A model generated the notes under the pieces. The model searched no databases, had not been told where the DNA came from, and saw nothing but the letters and a program-made list of their open reading frames with translations. This document shows, piece by piece, positions 18,337 through 26,545 of a DNA stretch of 64,000 bases. A program made the translations under genes and the position numbers. The stretch is from Planctomycetota bacterium. GTDB taxonomy: Bacteria; Planctomycetota; UBA1135; GCA-002686595. The stretch is taken from positions 310,001 to 374,000 of the forward strand of contig JACKHV010000003.1 of assembly GCA_020638835.1 (NCBI GenBank), written 5' to 3'. Within the stretch, counting starts at the first letter, position 1, and each line of letters begins with the position of its first letter.

Positions 18337-19083
18337 GTGGCGGAACCCGCTGAGCCGCAGGTGCCCCGCACCCCCGCACGGCCGAGCGGGATCCTGAAGA
18401 TCGCCGCGGCCTTCCTCGTGCTCGCGTGCGCGGGGATGCTGCTCTTCCTCGACCCGCTCACCGAGGTGAACGCCGCGGACGAGATGGCGGTGCACTTCGT
18501 CGCGAGCGAGCTGCCGTTCGGCTTCCGCGTCGAGCGGGCGCACCGCTTGATGTCGCAGGAGCTGGTCGTCGAACTCGAGTCCGACGATCCGCGCGCCGGG
18601 GCGATGCCGGCGGTCGAAGTCGGCTCGGAAGACAGCGCGGACCCGGGCGAGACGAACGATCCGGTGGAGCAGGAGCTCGAGGAAGACCGCGAGCGCCACG
18701 CGCTCGAAGACGGTACGCCGCCCGCTCGCGTGTTCCTCGTGCGCTACCCGCGCCGCAACGCCCAAGCCGTGCTCGCCGAGCAGATGGCGCGTCACGGCGA
18801 AGAGCTGGGGATGCACGGCGGCGACGGCGGCGGCGACGGCGACGACGAGGAGGACCACGAGCAACTCCTGACGATCGACGGCGGCCGTTTGCCGTGGGGC
18901 GACTACGACGCCGACTTCGTCCTCGAGCGCAAGTACACGAGCGGCGGTCACTTCGAGGACGTGCTGCGCGTCAACCTCACGCGCGGGCAGCAGTGCTGGG
19001 TGATGTTCGCCCTCTGGCCGCGCGACTACCGCGGTTCGCGCGCGCCGGTCGAAGCTCTGCTCGACGCGCTACGCCCCGTCTGA
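18337..19083 (+). CDS. Hypothetical single-pass membrane protein with acidic Gly/Asp linker
   Basis: 248 aa, not recognised. One membrane helix lies at about 14-34, then a domain containing an Asp/Glu/His-rich, low-complexity linker near residues 155-175 (GGDGGGDGDDEEDHE). It starts at GTG 18337, 4 bases after the previous stop. Its last 15 bases overlap the 3' end of the convergent glcF gene, so both stop codons lie inside the other gene. Confidence 0.65.
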   Translation: MAEPAEPQVPRTPARPSGILKIAAAFLVLACAGMLLFLDPLTEVNAADEMAVHFVASELPFGFRVERAHRLMSQELVVELESDDPRAGAMPAVEVGSEDSADPGETNDPVEQELEEDRERHALEDGTPPARVFLVRYPRRNAQAVLAEQMARHGEELGMHGGDGGGDGDDEEDHEQLLTIDGGRLPWGDYDADFVLERKYTSGGHFEDVLRVNLTRGQQCWVMFALWPRDYRGSRAPVEALLDALRPV

Positions 19084-20376
19084 GCGCGGCGCGTCCGGCA
19101 GGCGCTCGGCGACCAGCTCGGCGATGTGCAGCACCGGTGCGGTGACGCCCGCGCGACGCAGCCCCGCGTCCCACTGCAGCTGGCAACCCGGGTTCGCGGT
19201 GACGAGGCAGTCGGCACCACTGCGCTCAAAGGCCTCGCGCTTCGGCGCGAAGACTTGCGCGGCGGTATCGGGCCGCAGCACGGAGTAGATGCCCGCTGAA
19301 CCGCAGCAGGCTTCGCTGTCCTCGAGCGGGACGCGCTCGACGCTGGGCAGCAGGTCGATCAGGCGTCGCGGTTCGTCGCGGACCCCCTGGCCGTGGCAGA
19401 GGTGGCACGGGTCGTCCCACGCGACGCGGCGCGCGGGTCCGCCGGACAGGCGCGCGGCGAGTCGTTCGAGAGCCGGGCCGTCGAGGGACGCCGAGAAGTC
19501 GACGACCTTGCGCGCGAAGGCGCGTGCGCGCGGCGCGAAGTCGGCGTCGTGTTCGAAGAGGTGATCGGCGGCGACCAGGTGCGCGGCGCAGCCGGCCGAG
19601 TTGACGACGAGCGGCAGCTCGGTGCCGACGCGCGCTTCCAGCGCTTCATGCGCCTCGACGGTCTCGCGCGTGAGTCGCCGCGCGAGGTCCAGCTCGCCGT
19701 TGTGCGCGTGGAGCGAGCCGCAGCAGGTCGCGCCTCGCGAGCAGTGCACCTCGCGTCCGGCGGCGGTCAGACAGCGAACGGTCGCGCGGTTCACGCGGCC
19801 GAAGAGCTCGGGCATCACGCAGCCTTCGAGCACGGCGACTTCGCCGGTCACCGGCCCCTCGGCGGGGGAGTGTTCGGGCAGCAGCGCGCGTTCGTTCGCC
19901 GGCGGGATCGTGGGCATCGACGCGAGCGCGGCGCCGCGTTCGCCCAGGAGCTGTCCGGCGAGCTGCGGCAATCCGAGCTGCTGCGCGAAGCGACCGAGGC
20001 CCGCGAGGAACGAGAGCCACGCGCGGCTTGGCAACACCGTCGCGAAACCGAAGCTGCGCGACAGCTGCTCGACGAGCGGCCGCTCGACGGCTTCGGACAG
20101 CGCGCCGCGCGTCGTCTCCATCATGCGTCCGAACTGCACGCCGGACGGGCAGACCGACTCGCAGCCGCGGCACAGCAGGCAGAACTCCATCTCTTCCGCG
20201 AAGTCCGCGTCGGCGGGGGCTTCGCCCTCGGCGACGGAGCGCATCAAGTGCACGCGGCCGCGCGGGCTGGACGACTCGCGGCCGGTCAGCCGATAAGTCG
20301 GACAGCTCTGCAGGCACAGTCCGCAGTGCACGCAGTCCAGGCTCTTCGCGTAGTCGACGAGGGTCGCGGCGTCCAT
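19069..20376 (-). CDS. glcF: Glycolate oxidase iron-sulfur subunit GlcF
   Basis: 435 aa. Two ferredoxin-type 4Fe-4S motifs are present: C15, C18, C21, C25 and C66, C69, C72, C76 (CLLCRGCESVCPSGV). Two cysteine-rich CCG domains that bind further cofactors follow (GCVMPELFGRVNR and CCGSLHAHNG; CCGSAGIYSVL). It passes electrons from the flavin subunits to the membrane quinone pool. It starts 8 bases after the glcE stop. The 3' end overlaps the convergent gene by 15 bases. Confidence 0.92.
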   Translation of the reverse strand: MDAATLVDYAKSLDCVHCGLCLQSCPTYRLTGRESSSPRGRVHLMRSVAEGEAPADADFAEEMEFCLLCRGCESVCPSGVQFGRMMETTRGALSEAVERPLVEQLSRSFGFATVLPSRAWLSFLAGLGRFAQQLGLPQLAGQLLGERGAALASMPTIPPANERALLPEHSPAEGPVTGEVAVLEGCVMPELFGRVNRATVRCLTAAGREVHCSRGATCCGSLHAHNGELDLARRLTRETVEAHEALEARVGTELPLVVNSAGCAAHLVAADHLFEHDADFAPRARAFARKVVDFSASLDGPALERLAARLSGGPARRVAWDDPCHLCHGQGVRDEPRRLIDLLPSVERVPLEDSEACCGSAGIYSVLRPDTAAQVFAPKREAFERSGADCLVTANPGCQLQWDAGLRRAGVTAPVLHIAELVAERLPDAPRSDGA

Positions 20377-20384
20377 CGTTCGGT

Positions 20385-21626
20385 TCAGAGTCCGCCGGCG
20401 CCGCGCCCGGACGCGAAGAGGCCGTGGGGGTCGAAGCGGTCGCGCAGCGCGCGCATCCACGCGAGGGACGGGCCGACTTCGTCGAAGCAGTTCGTGAGGC
20501 GCCGCAGGCGCGCATCGCCGCCGACCGCGACGCGCGAGCCGAGGTCGCGCAGGCCGGAGCGCAAGTCGCGGACGAGGTCGGCGACGCGTTGCGGTTCGTT
20601 CGGGTCGAGCCGCAGCTCGAGCATGGCGAGCGCGGGCTGCACGCGGACGAAGTGCAGCGGCGAACCCGCGCCGAGCAGTGCGGCGCAACGCGCCCAGACC
20701 TCGTCGATCCGCGAGGGGCGCGAGGCGACGCGCACGATCGCCGCGCGGCGGGCGTCGCCTTCGCCGTCCGCGTAGTGCGCGTGTTCTTCCCGCGCGGCGT
20801 CGTCGCGCGCGATCTGGGCGGCGCGCCAGGCCGCCGGGAGCGTGGAGAGCTCGTGCTCGACGACGGCTTCGCGCCCGGCGAGCTCGAGGTGCAAGTGTGC
20901 CGGGCGATCGGGGCCGTCGGCGTCGATCGCGAGGATCCAGGGCGCGAGCTGCGTGGCGCGAACTTCGTGCGCCAGCCGCAGCGCTTCGCGCACGTCGCGC
21001 GCGTCGAGCACCAGGTGCCGGACGGCTTCCGGTGCGGGATAGAGGCGCAGCGAAGCCTCGAGCAGGATGCACAGACTCCCGTGCGAGCCACAGTAGAGGC
21101 GGTGCAGGTCGAAGCCCGTCACGTTCTTGACGAGGCGCCCGCCCGACTTGGTGATCGTGCCGTCCGCGAGCAGCGCGCGCGTGCCGAGCAGCTGGTTGCG
21201 CATCGGACCGAAGCGCAGGCGGTCGACGCCGCTGCGGCCCGCAGCGACCGCGCCGCCGAGCGTCGCGTCGCAGGACGCGGGCAGCTCGGGCGAGAGATGG
21301 TGTCCGCCCGCGAGTGCCTTCGCGCGCAGCTCGCGCAGCGGCGTCCCCGCGAGCGCCGTGATCGTCCCGTCGTCCGGCTCGTGCGCGACGATGCCGGAGA
21401 TCGCGCGCGTCGTGACGGCGAGGTCGGCGTCCGTCGCGAGGTTCGTGAAGGACAACGAGGTGCCGTTGCCGACCGGCAGGACCCGCTTGCCGTCCCCGCG
21501 AGCGCGGCGCACCAGCTCGACGAGTGCATCCTCGTCACGCGGCGCGACCAGCGGCAAGGCCGCGCCCGAGCGCACGGCGCCGCGCAGCTCGGTCACCTCA
21601 CCGAGCGCCTCGAGCGCCGCGGTCAT
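20385..21626 (-). CDS. glcE: Glycolate oxidase FAD-binding subunit GlcE
   Basis: 413 aa. A PCMH-type FAD-binding domain is in the N-terminal half (GNGTSLSFTNLATDADLAV; LGGAVAAGRSGVDRLRFG), and the C-terminus ends FDPHGLFASGRG. GlcE is the second flavin-fold subunit of the GlcDEF complex and is shorter than GlcD. Its start overlaps the glcD stop by 4 bases (ATGA). Confidence 0.9.
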   Translation of the reverse strand: MTAALEALGEVTELRGAVRSGAALPLVAPRDEDALVELVRRARGDGKRVLPVGNGTSLSFTNLATDADLAVTTRAISGIVAHEPDDGTITALAGTPLRELRAKALAGGHHLSPELPASCDATLGGAVAAGRSGVDRLRFGPMRNQLLGTRALLADGTITKSGGRLVKNVTGFDLHRLYCGSHGSLCILLEASLRLYPAPEAVRHLVLDARDVREALRLAHEVRATQLAPWILAIDADGPDRPAHLHLELAGREAVVEHELSTLPAAWRAAQIARDDAAREEHAHYADGEGDARRAAIVRVASRPSRIDEVWARCAALLGAGSPLHFVRVQPALAMLELRLDPNEPQRVADLVRDLRSGLRDLGSRVAVGGDARLRRLTNCFDEVGPSLAWMRALRDRFDPHGLFASGRGAGGL

Positions 21627-23050
21627 CGCGTCACCTCGTCCAGCGGCTTGGTGCGCGTCTCCATGCACGCGCGGATCGGCAGCGTCTTGCCCGGGTTCAT
21701 GCGGCCCTCGGGGTCGAAGACGTGGCGCGGCAGCTCCATCGCGGCGAGGTCCTCGGGGCTGAAGTAGAGCCGCATCTGCTGCTGCTTCTCGAGCCCGATG
21801 CCGTGTTCGCCGGACAGCGTGCCGCCGGCGGCGATGCAGACCTCCATGATGCGCGTGCCGGCGTCCAGCACGCGCGCGAGTTCGTCCGCGTCGCGCCGGT
21901 CGTACGAGATGTTCGGGTGCAGGTTGCCGTCGCCGGCGTGGAAGACGTTCGCGATCTTCAGCCCGCGCTCGCGGCAGATCTCGGTCGTGCGGTGGACCAG
22001 ATCGCGCAGCTTCGTGCGCGGGACGACGACGTCGGTCACGTAGAGGTCCGGCGCGACGCGTCCCATCGCGCCGTAGGCTCCCTTGCGGGCCGCCCACAGG
22101 CGCGCGCGCTCGGCTTCGGTCTGCGCGCGACGCAGCTCGAGCGCGCCGCGACCCGCGAGGATCGCCTCGATCTCGTTCGCATTGACCTCGACCTCGACGT
22201 CGCTGCCTTCGACCTCGATCAGCAGCACCGCTTCGGCGCTCGCGGGATAGCCGGCGGCGAAGACGCTCGCTTCGACCGCCTCGATCGTGAGCTTGTCGAG
22301 GATCTCGAGCGCGGAGGGCTCGAGGCGCTGCGCGATGACGTCGCTGACGGCGTCGCAGGCCGCGTCGAGGCTCGGGAAGATCGCGAGCAGCGTCTCGACG
22401 CGTTGCGGGCTGGGCGTGAGCCGCAGCGTGACTTCGGTGACCAGCCCGAACATGCCTTCGCTGCCGACGAGCAGTCCGACGAGGTCGTAGCCCAGCGGAT
22501 CGAGATCCGGTTCGGAGAGGTCGAGCACCTCGCCGTCGTGCGTGACGACGACCAGACCGAGCACGTGGCGCGTCGTGTTGCCGTAGCGGAAGCAGTGGGG
22601 GCCGCCCGCGTTGTTCGCGACGTTGCCGCCGATCGTGCACGCGCGCTGACTGGACGGATCGGGCGCGTAGAACAAGCCGTGCGGCGCGCAGGCGCGCGTC
22701 AGGTCGGCGTTGACCAAGCCGGATTCGACGCGCGCGAAGCGGTCCGTGACGTTCAGCTCGAGCACGCGACGCATGCGCGCCGTCCCGATCACCACGCCGC
22801 CCGCGACCGGGGTCGCGCCGCCCGTCAGACCCGTGCCTGCACCGCGCGGCACGACGGGCACGCCGTGACGGCGCAGCACGCGCATGCAGGCCGCGGCCTC
22901 CGGCGTGTCGCGCGGCAGCAGCACGAGATCGGGGAGCCGCCGCTCGAAGGCCAGACCGTCGCACTCGTACGCCGTACGACGCGAGCGATCCTCGACGAGC
23001 CCGTCGGCCCCGAGGATCGCGCGCAGTTCTGCCGCACAGGCGTGGTGCAT
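21623..23050 (-). CDS. glcD: Glycolate oxidase catalytic FAD subunit GlcD
   Basis: 475 aa, full length. The FAD-binding PCMH domain contains PRGAGTGLTGGATPV (about 70-84) and IGGNVANNAGGPHC. The C-terminal FAD-linked oxidase domain has VFHAGDGNLHPN and SGEHGIGLEKQ, the metal/substrate histidine motifs, and ends FDPEGRMNPGK. It oxidises glycolate (or D-lactate) to glyoxylate, feeding quinone through GlcF. The start shares one base with the upstream permease stop (TGATG). Confidence 0.92.
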   Translation of the reverse strand: MHHACAAELRAILGADGLVEDRSRRTAYECDGLAFERRLPDLVLLPRDTPEAAACMRVLRRHGVPVVPRGAGTGLTGGATPVAGGVVIGTARMRRVLELNVTDRFARVESGLVNADLTRACAPHGLFYAPDPSSQRACTIGGNVANNAGGPHCFRYGNTTRHVLGLVVVTHDGEVLDLSEPDLDPLGYDLVGLLVGSEGMFGLVTEVTLRLTPSPQRVETLLAIFPSLDAACDAVSDVIAQRLEPSALEILDKLTIEAVEASVFAAGYPASAEAVLLIEVEGSDVEVEVNANEIEAILAGRGALELRRAQTEAERARLWAARKGAYGAMGRVAPDLYVTDVVVPRTKLRDLVHRTTEICRERGLKIANVFHAGDGNLHPNISYDRRDADELARVLDAGTRIMEVCIAAGGTLSGEHGIGLEKQQQMRLYFSPEDLAAMELPRHVFDPEGRMNPGKTLPIRACMETRTKPLDEVTR

Positions 23051-24639
23051 CAGAAGTCCATGCGGCGTAGGCGCCAGAACGAGATCGCGAGCATGACCAA
23101 GGTGAAGGCGAGCGAGGTGCCGATCGAGACGAAGGCGTTGAAGTCCCACTCCGCGTCCCAGTCGAACTTCGACTCGTACCACTGGTCCGCGTTGGCGAGC
23201 GAGGGGTCGACGGCGAACGACGCGCCCAGCAGGAAGTCCTGCACGGGGTCGAGGTCGAACACCGACGAGCTCGTTTCGACCTCGACCGTCTCGCCCTCTT
23301 CGCCGTCCTCGGACTCGCGCGTCTCGACGGTGACCGATCCCTCGTCGGGGAGGTTCTCACGGTCCGCCGCGAGCGCGCCGGCCGGGAGCTCGGAGACGAC
23401 TTGGAAGAGGTAGTCGCCCTTGGTGATGATCAAGTGGCTGCGCAACGGCAGCGGCGAGTCGCCCGCGATGCGCCAGTCGGTGCGTCGGCCGCGGTGGTCG
23501 GGCGGCGCCAGGAGCAACGCGACCTGACCGTGCTCGGCGATGACTTTCTCGCGCAACTGGCGGGCCAGGTCGCGCGCGCTGAGCTTGCGTTCGCGCCCCG
23601 AGCTCGTGGTCGTCGTGGGGCGCGGCTCGCGCGTGACGCGGATCGATCCGCCGCCCTCGTTCGTGAACTTCCAGACCAGGCCGGCGCCGTCGAGCTCGGC
23701 CAGGCCGCCGCCCTGGAACTCGAGCCCGGTATCGCCGGAGATCAGGTTGAAGACGGGCTTGTCGTCCTCCTTGATCACCACGTCGGCAGGACGACCTTCG
23801 ATCGTGCGGCGGAGCTTGCGCGCCAACATGTCCGCGTCCCCCGTGCGCGGCAGCACGCTCCGGCAGACGTAGACGATGGACTGCATCAGGTCGAAGGCCT
23901 CGGCCGGCGAAGTGTCGTCGGAGGCCTTCTCCTCTTGCCCCGCGCTCTCCTCCTCGATCATGTCCGTCATGCCGGACTGTCGCGCCCACTCGAGTCCCAC
24001 CCACGCGCTGTTCGTGCAGCCCGTGAACATGAACAGCATCATCGTCAACAGGATCGACGCGACGCTGTTGCGCGAGATCGTCGCCACCATCACCGAGAAC
24101 GCCTGCAGGATCGCGTAGGTGTAGACGAGCGTCACCGCGCTCCACAGGAAGCCCCAGTCGTTGTAGTCCGACATGGTGGACAGACCCGCTTGCATACCGA
24201 AGACCATCAACAACGAGAGGACGGCGACGAAGAAAATGCCGGCGAAGTAGCGCGAGAGCAGCAGCGTGAAGCGGCCGACCGGTTTCGAGAAGATGTTGTC
24301 CGCGCTGCCCTTCTCCAGCAGGCGCGGCGTGAAGAAGGCCGTCGCCGCGATGCAGAGCATGATCCCGAAGGTGCCGGCGATCAGCTCGATGATGGCCTTC
24401 TGCACGACCTGGACGCTCGTGCCGCGTGGGTCGGAGGACGAGCGCACCAGCCCTCCGAAGTCGGAGTAGTCGAGGGTCCAGGTCCCGAAGAAGATCGAGA
24501 TCTGGTCCTGGCCGAACGAGACGCAGAACGAGAGCGCCACGATGAGCGCCGCCACGACCAACAAGATCCGGAAGACCACGTTGTCGAAGACCTGGTAGCG
24601 CGCGTCGGCGAGCAGCGCTCGGATGGTGTTGCGGTTCAC
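23050..24639 (-). CDS. ABC transporter permease with large extracytoplasmic insert
   Basis: 529 aa ABC-2-type permease. TM1 is near residue 25 and four to five more helices lie at about 95-250 (FGIMLCIAATAFF, LLLSRYFAGIFFVAVLSLLMVFG, SILLTMMLFMFTGC). A hydrophilic domain of about 230 residues precedes a last helix (SIGTSLAFTLVMLAISFW). That insert is predicted extracytoplasmic and is unlike ordinary ABC-2 permeases. GTG 24639 overlaps the ATPase stop by 4 bases (GTGA), so ATPase and permease form one unit. The cargo is unknown. Confidence 0.78.
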   Translation of the reverse strand: MNRNTIRALLADARYQVFDNVVFRILLVVAALIVALSFCVSFGQDQISIFFGTWTLDYSDFGGLVRSSSDPRGTSVQVVQKAIIELIAGTFGIMLCIAATAFFTPRLLEKGSADNIFSKPVGRFTLLLSRYFAGIFFVAVLSLLMVFGMQAGLSTMSDYNDWGFLWSAVTLVYTYAILQAFSVMVATISRNSVASILLTMMLFMFTGCTNSAWVGLEWARQSGMTDMIEEESAGQEEKASDDTSPAEAFDLMQSIVYVCRSVLPRTGDADMLARKLRRTIEGRPADVVIKEDDKPVFNLISGDTGLEFQGGGLAELDGAGLVWKFTNEGGGSIRVTREPRPTTTTSSGRERKLSARDLARQLREKVIAEHGQVALLLAPPDHRGRRTDWRIAGDSPLPLRSHLIITKGDYLFQVVSELPAGALAADRENLPDEGSVTVETRESEDGEEGETVEVETSSSVFDLDPVQDFLLGASFAVDPSLANADQWYESKFDWDAEWDFNAFVSIGTSLAFTLVMLAISFWRLRRMDF

Positions 24640-25574
24640 TGGCGGTCCTCCTCGATCAGCTCGATGAAGACGTCTTCGAGCGTCTTGCGGTCGCGGCGGA
24701 TCTCGCGGATCTTGGCGCCGCGCGCGCGGATGCAGTCGATCGCGGCGTTGGCTTGTTCGTCGTCCATCTCGGCGGAGATGCCGCGCGGCTCGACGCGGTG
24801 GGCGGTACCGAAGGCGTGCAGCGCGGCGTTCAGTTGTTCGTCGCCGCCGTCGAGCACGAGGTTCACGCGCTCCGCCTCGCCGATCAGCTCGTCGACGGTG
24901 CCCTGCCGCAGGATCTGTCCCTGGTGCATGATCACCACGCGGTCGCAGATCATCTCGACCTCCTGCAAGAGGTGCGAGTTGATGAAGATCGTCATCCCTT
25001 GGTCGCGCAGCTCTTCGATCAGCACGCGGATCGCCTTGCGGCCGCGCGGGTCGACGCCGTCGGTCGGTTCGTCGAGGAACAGCAGGTCGGGGTTGTGGAT
25101 CAGCGACTGCGCCAGGCCCAGGCGCTGCTGCATGCCCTTCGAGTATCCGCGGACCTTGCGGTGCGCGTCCTTCCAGATGCCGAGGCGCTGCATCAGCGCA
25201 GGCGCGCGTTCTTCGATCTCGGCCTTCGAGCGCCCGGTCATCATCCCGAAGAGGATCATCACCTGCCAACCGGTCAGGTATTCGGGCATGCGGTGCGCTT
25301 CCGGCAGGTAGCCGATGCGGCGCCGCGAGTTCGGATCCTTCGGCGGCATCCCGAAGACCTGCGCATTGCCCTTCCAGCTCGGCAGCAGACCGAGGAGCAC
25401 TTTGATCAAGGTCGTCTTGCCCGCGCCGTTCGGGCCGAGCAGGCCGAAGACGGAGCCGCGGCCGACCTCGAGGTCGATGCCGCGCAGGGCCTCGAAGCGC
25501 TCCCGCTTGATCAGACCCTTCGTGTAGGTCTTCCGCAGGTCGCGTACGCTGAGGATCGAATCGCTCTGCACCAT
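24636..25574 (-). CDS. ABC transporter ATP-binding protein
   Basis: 312 aa. Walker A is GPNGAGKTT at 47-55, the signature YSKGMQQRL lies near 140-148, Walker B is LLFLDEPTDG, and the H-loop is INSHLLQEVE. A C-terminal regulatory extension of about 80 residues ends DVFIELIEEDRQ, typical of ABC-2 exporter ATPases (DUF4162-like). It couples ATP hydrolysis to the permease directly downstream. The start at ATG 25574 matches the domain; upstream in-frame ATG 25604 would add 10 residues. Confidence 0.88.
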   Translation of the reverse strand: MVQSDSILSVRDLRKTYTKGLIKRERFEALRGIDLEVGRGSVFGLLGPNGAGKTTLIKVLLGLLPSWKGNAQVFGMPPKDPNSRRRIGYLPEAHRMPEYLTGWQVMILFGMMTGRSKAEIEERAPALMQRLGIWKDAHRKVRGYSKGMQQRLGLAQSLIHNPDLLFLDEPTDGVDPRGRKAIRVLIEELRDQGMTIFINSHLLQEVEMICDRVVIMHQGQILRQGTVDELIGEAERVNLVLDGGDEQLNAALHAFGTAHRVEPRGISAEMDDEQANAAIDCIRARGAKIREIRRDRKTLEDVFIELIEEDRQ

Positions 25575-25648
25575 GGTGGCAGCATAACGCTCGTTCGCGC
25601 GCGGCATTCGCGACCAGTCGGGGGAAGTCTGCTCGCGCAGGCGGGGCG

Positions 25649-26545
25649 TCAGTCGCGCGCGACGAGGCGCGCGGCACCGACCCAGCCGGCGCGCGGTCCG
25701 AGCGTCGCCGGAAGGATGCGCAAGCTCTCGCGCGATCGGCCCCAGCTGCGCTCGATCAGGCCGTCGAGGATCCCGTCGTGCAGCACGTCGAGCGCCGCGC
25801 CGAAGCCGCCGCCGATCAGGTAGGCGCGGACGTCGAGCAGGACGAGCACCGTGGCCAGCCCGCGCCCGAGATCCCGGCCGATGTCTCGCAACAAGACGCG
25901 CTCGGGACCTTCCGCCGCGCGGGCGCGTTCGGCGAGCCGCGCGAGGTCGTCGTCCAGGCCGGCGTCGCGTGCGCGGCGCGCGGCGGCGGTCGCGGAGGCG
26001 AGCGCTTCGACGCAGCCGCGGCTGCCGCAGCCGCACAGCGGACCCGAGGGATCGACGCAGAGGTGTCCGATCTCGCCCGCCAAGCCGCTGGGTCCCACGA
26101 ACAGCTCGCCGCCGAGGATCAATCCTCCCCCGACTCCGGTGCCGAGCGTGATCACTGCGACGTCGCGTTCCTCGCGCGCGCCGCCGAGCCAGTGTTCCCC
26201 GAGCGCCGCCGCGTTCGCGTCGTTCTCGATCGCGACGCCCGCCTCGTCGATGTCGAGCTCGCGCGCGAGTTCCGTGCGCAGCGGGAAGCCCTCGAGCGGC
26301 GCGAGGTTCGGACAAACCGTGACGAGGCCGCGCGTGCGGTCGACGAGCCCCGGGACGCCCAGACCGACGCGGTCGGTCGCGCCGAGCGCGCGCGCCAGCT
26401 TGGCGAGCACCTTCACGACGTGTTCCGGACCGCGCGCGAGTTCGGGATCGTGCCGCAGCTCGTCCTGGATGCGACCGTCCGCGTCGACGGCGCCGGCCTT
26501 GATCGCCGTGCCGCCGATGTCGATGCCGACGTGCCTGGTGCTCAA
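25649..26545 (-). CDS. ROK-family sugar kinase
   Basis: 298 aa. The N-terminal phosphate loop is VGIDIGGTAIKAGAVD. The ROK signature follows in the middle, LGTGVGGGLILGGELFVG then GEIGHLCVDPSGPLCGCGSRGCVE, containing the His and Cys zinc ligands. It phosphorylates glucose or another hexose with ATP in the cytoplasm. The proposed TTG start overlaps the stop of the glycogen-synthase-like gene by 4 bases (TTGA) and abuts the conserved N-terminus, so the two are coupled and both point to sugar metabolism. Confidence 0.85.
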   Translation of the reverse strand: MSTRHVGIDIGGTAIKAGAVDADGRIQDELRHDPELARGPEHVVKVLAKLARALGATDRVGLGVPGLVDRTRGLVTVCPNLAPLEGFPLRTELARELDIDEAGVAIENDANAAALGEHWLGGAREERDVAVITLGTGVGGGLILGGELFVGPSGLAGEIGHLCVDPSGPLCGCGSRGCVEALASATAAARRARDAGLDDDLARLAERARAAEGPERVLLRDIGRDLGRGLATVLVLLDVRAYLIGGGFGAALDVLHDGILDGLIERSWGRSRESLRILPATLGPRAGWVGAARLVARD

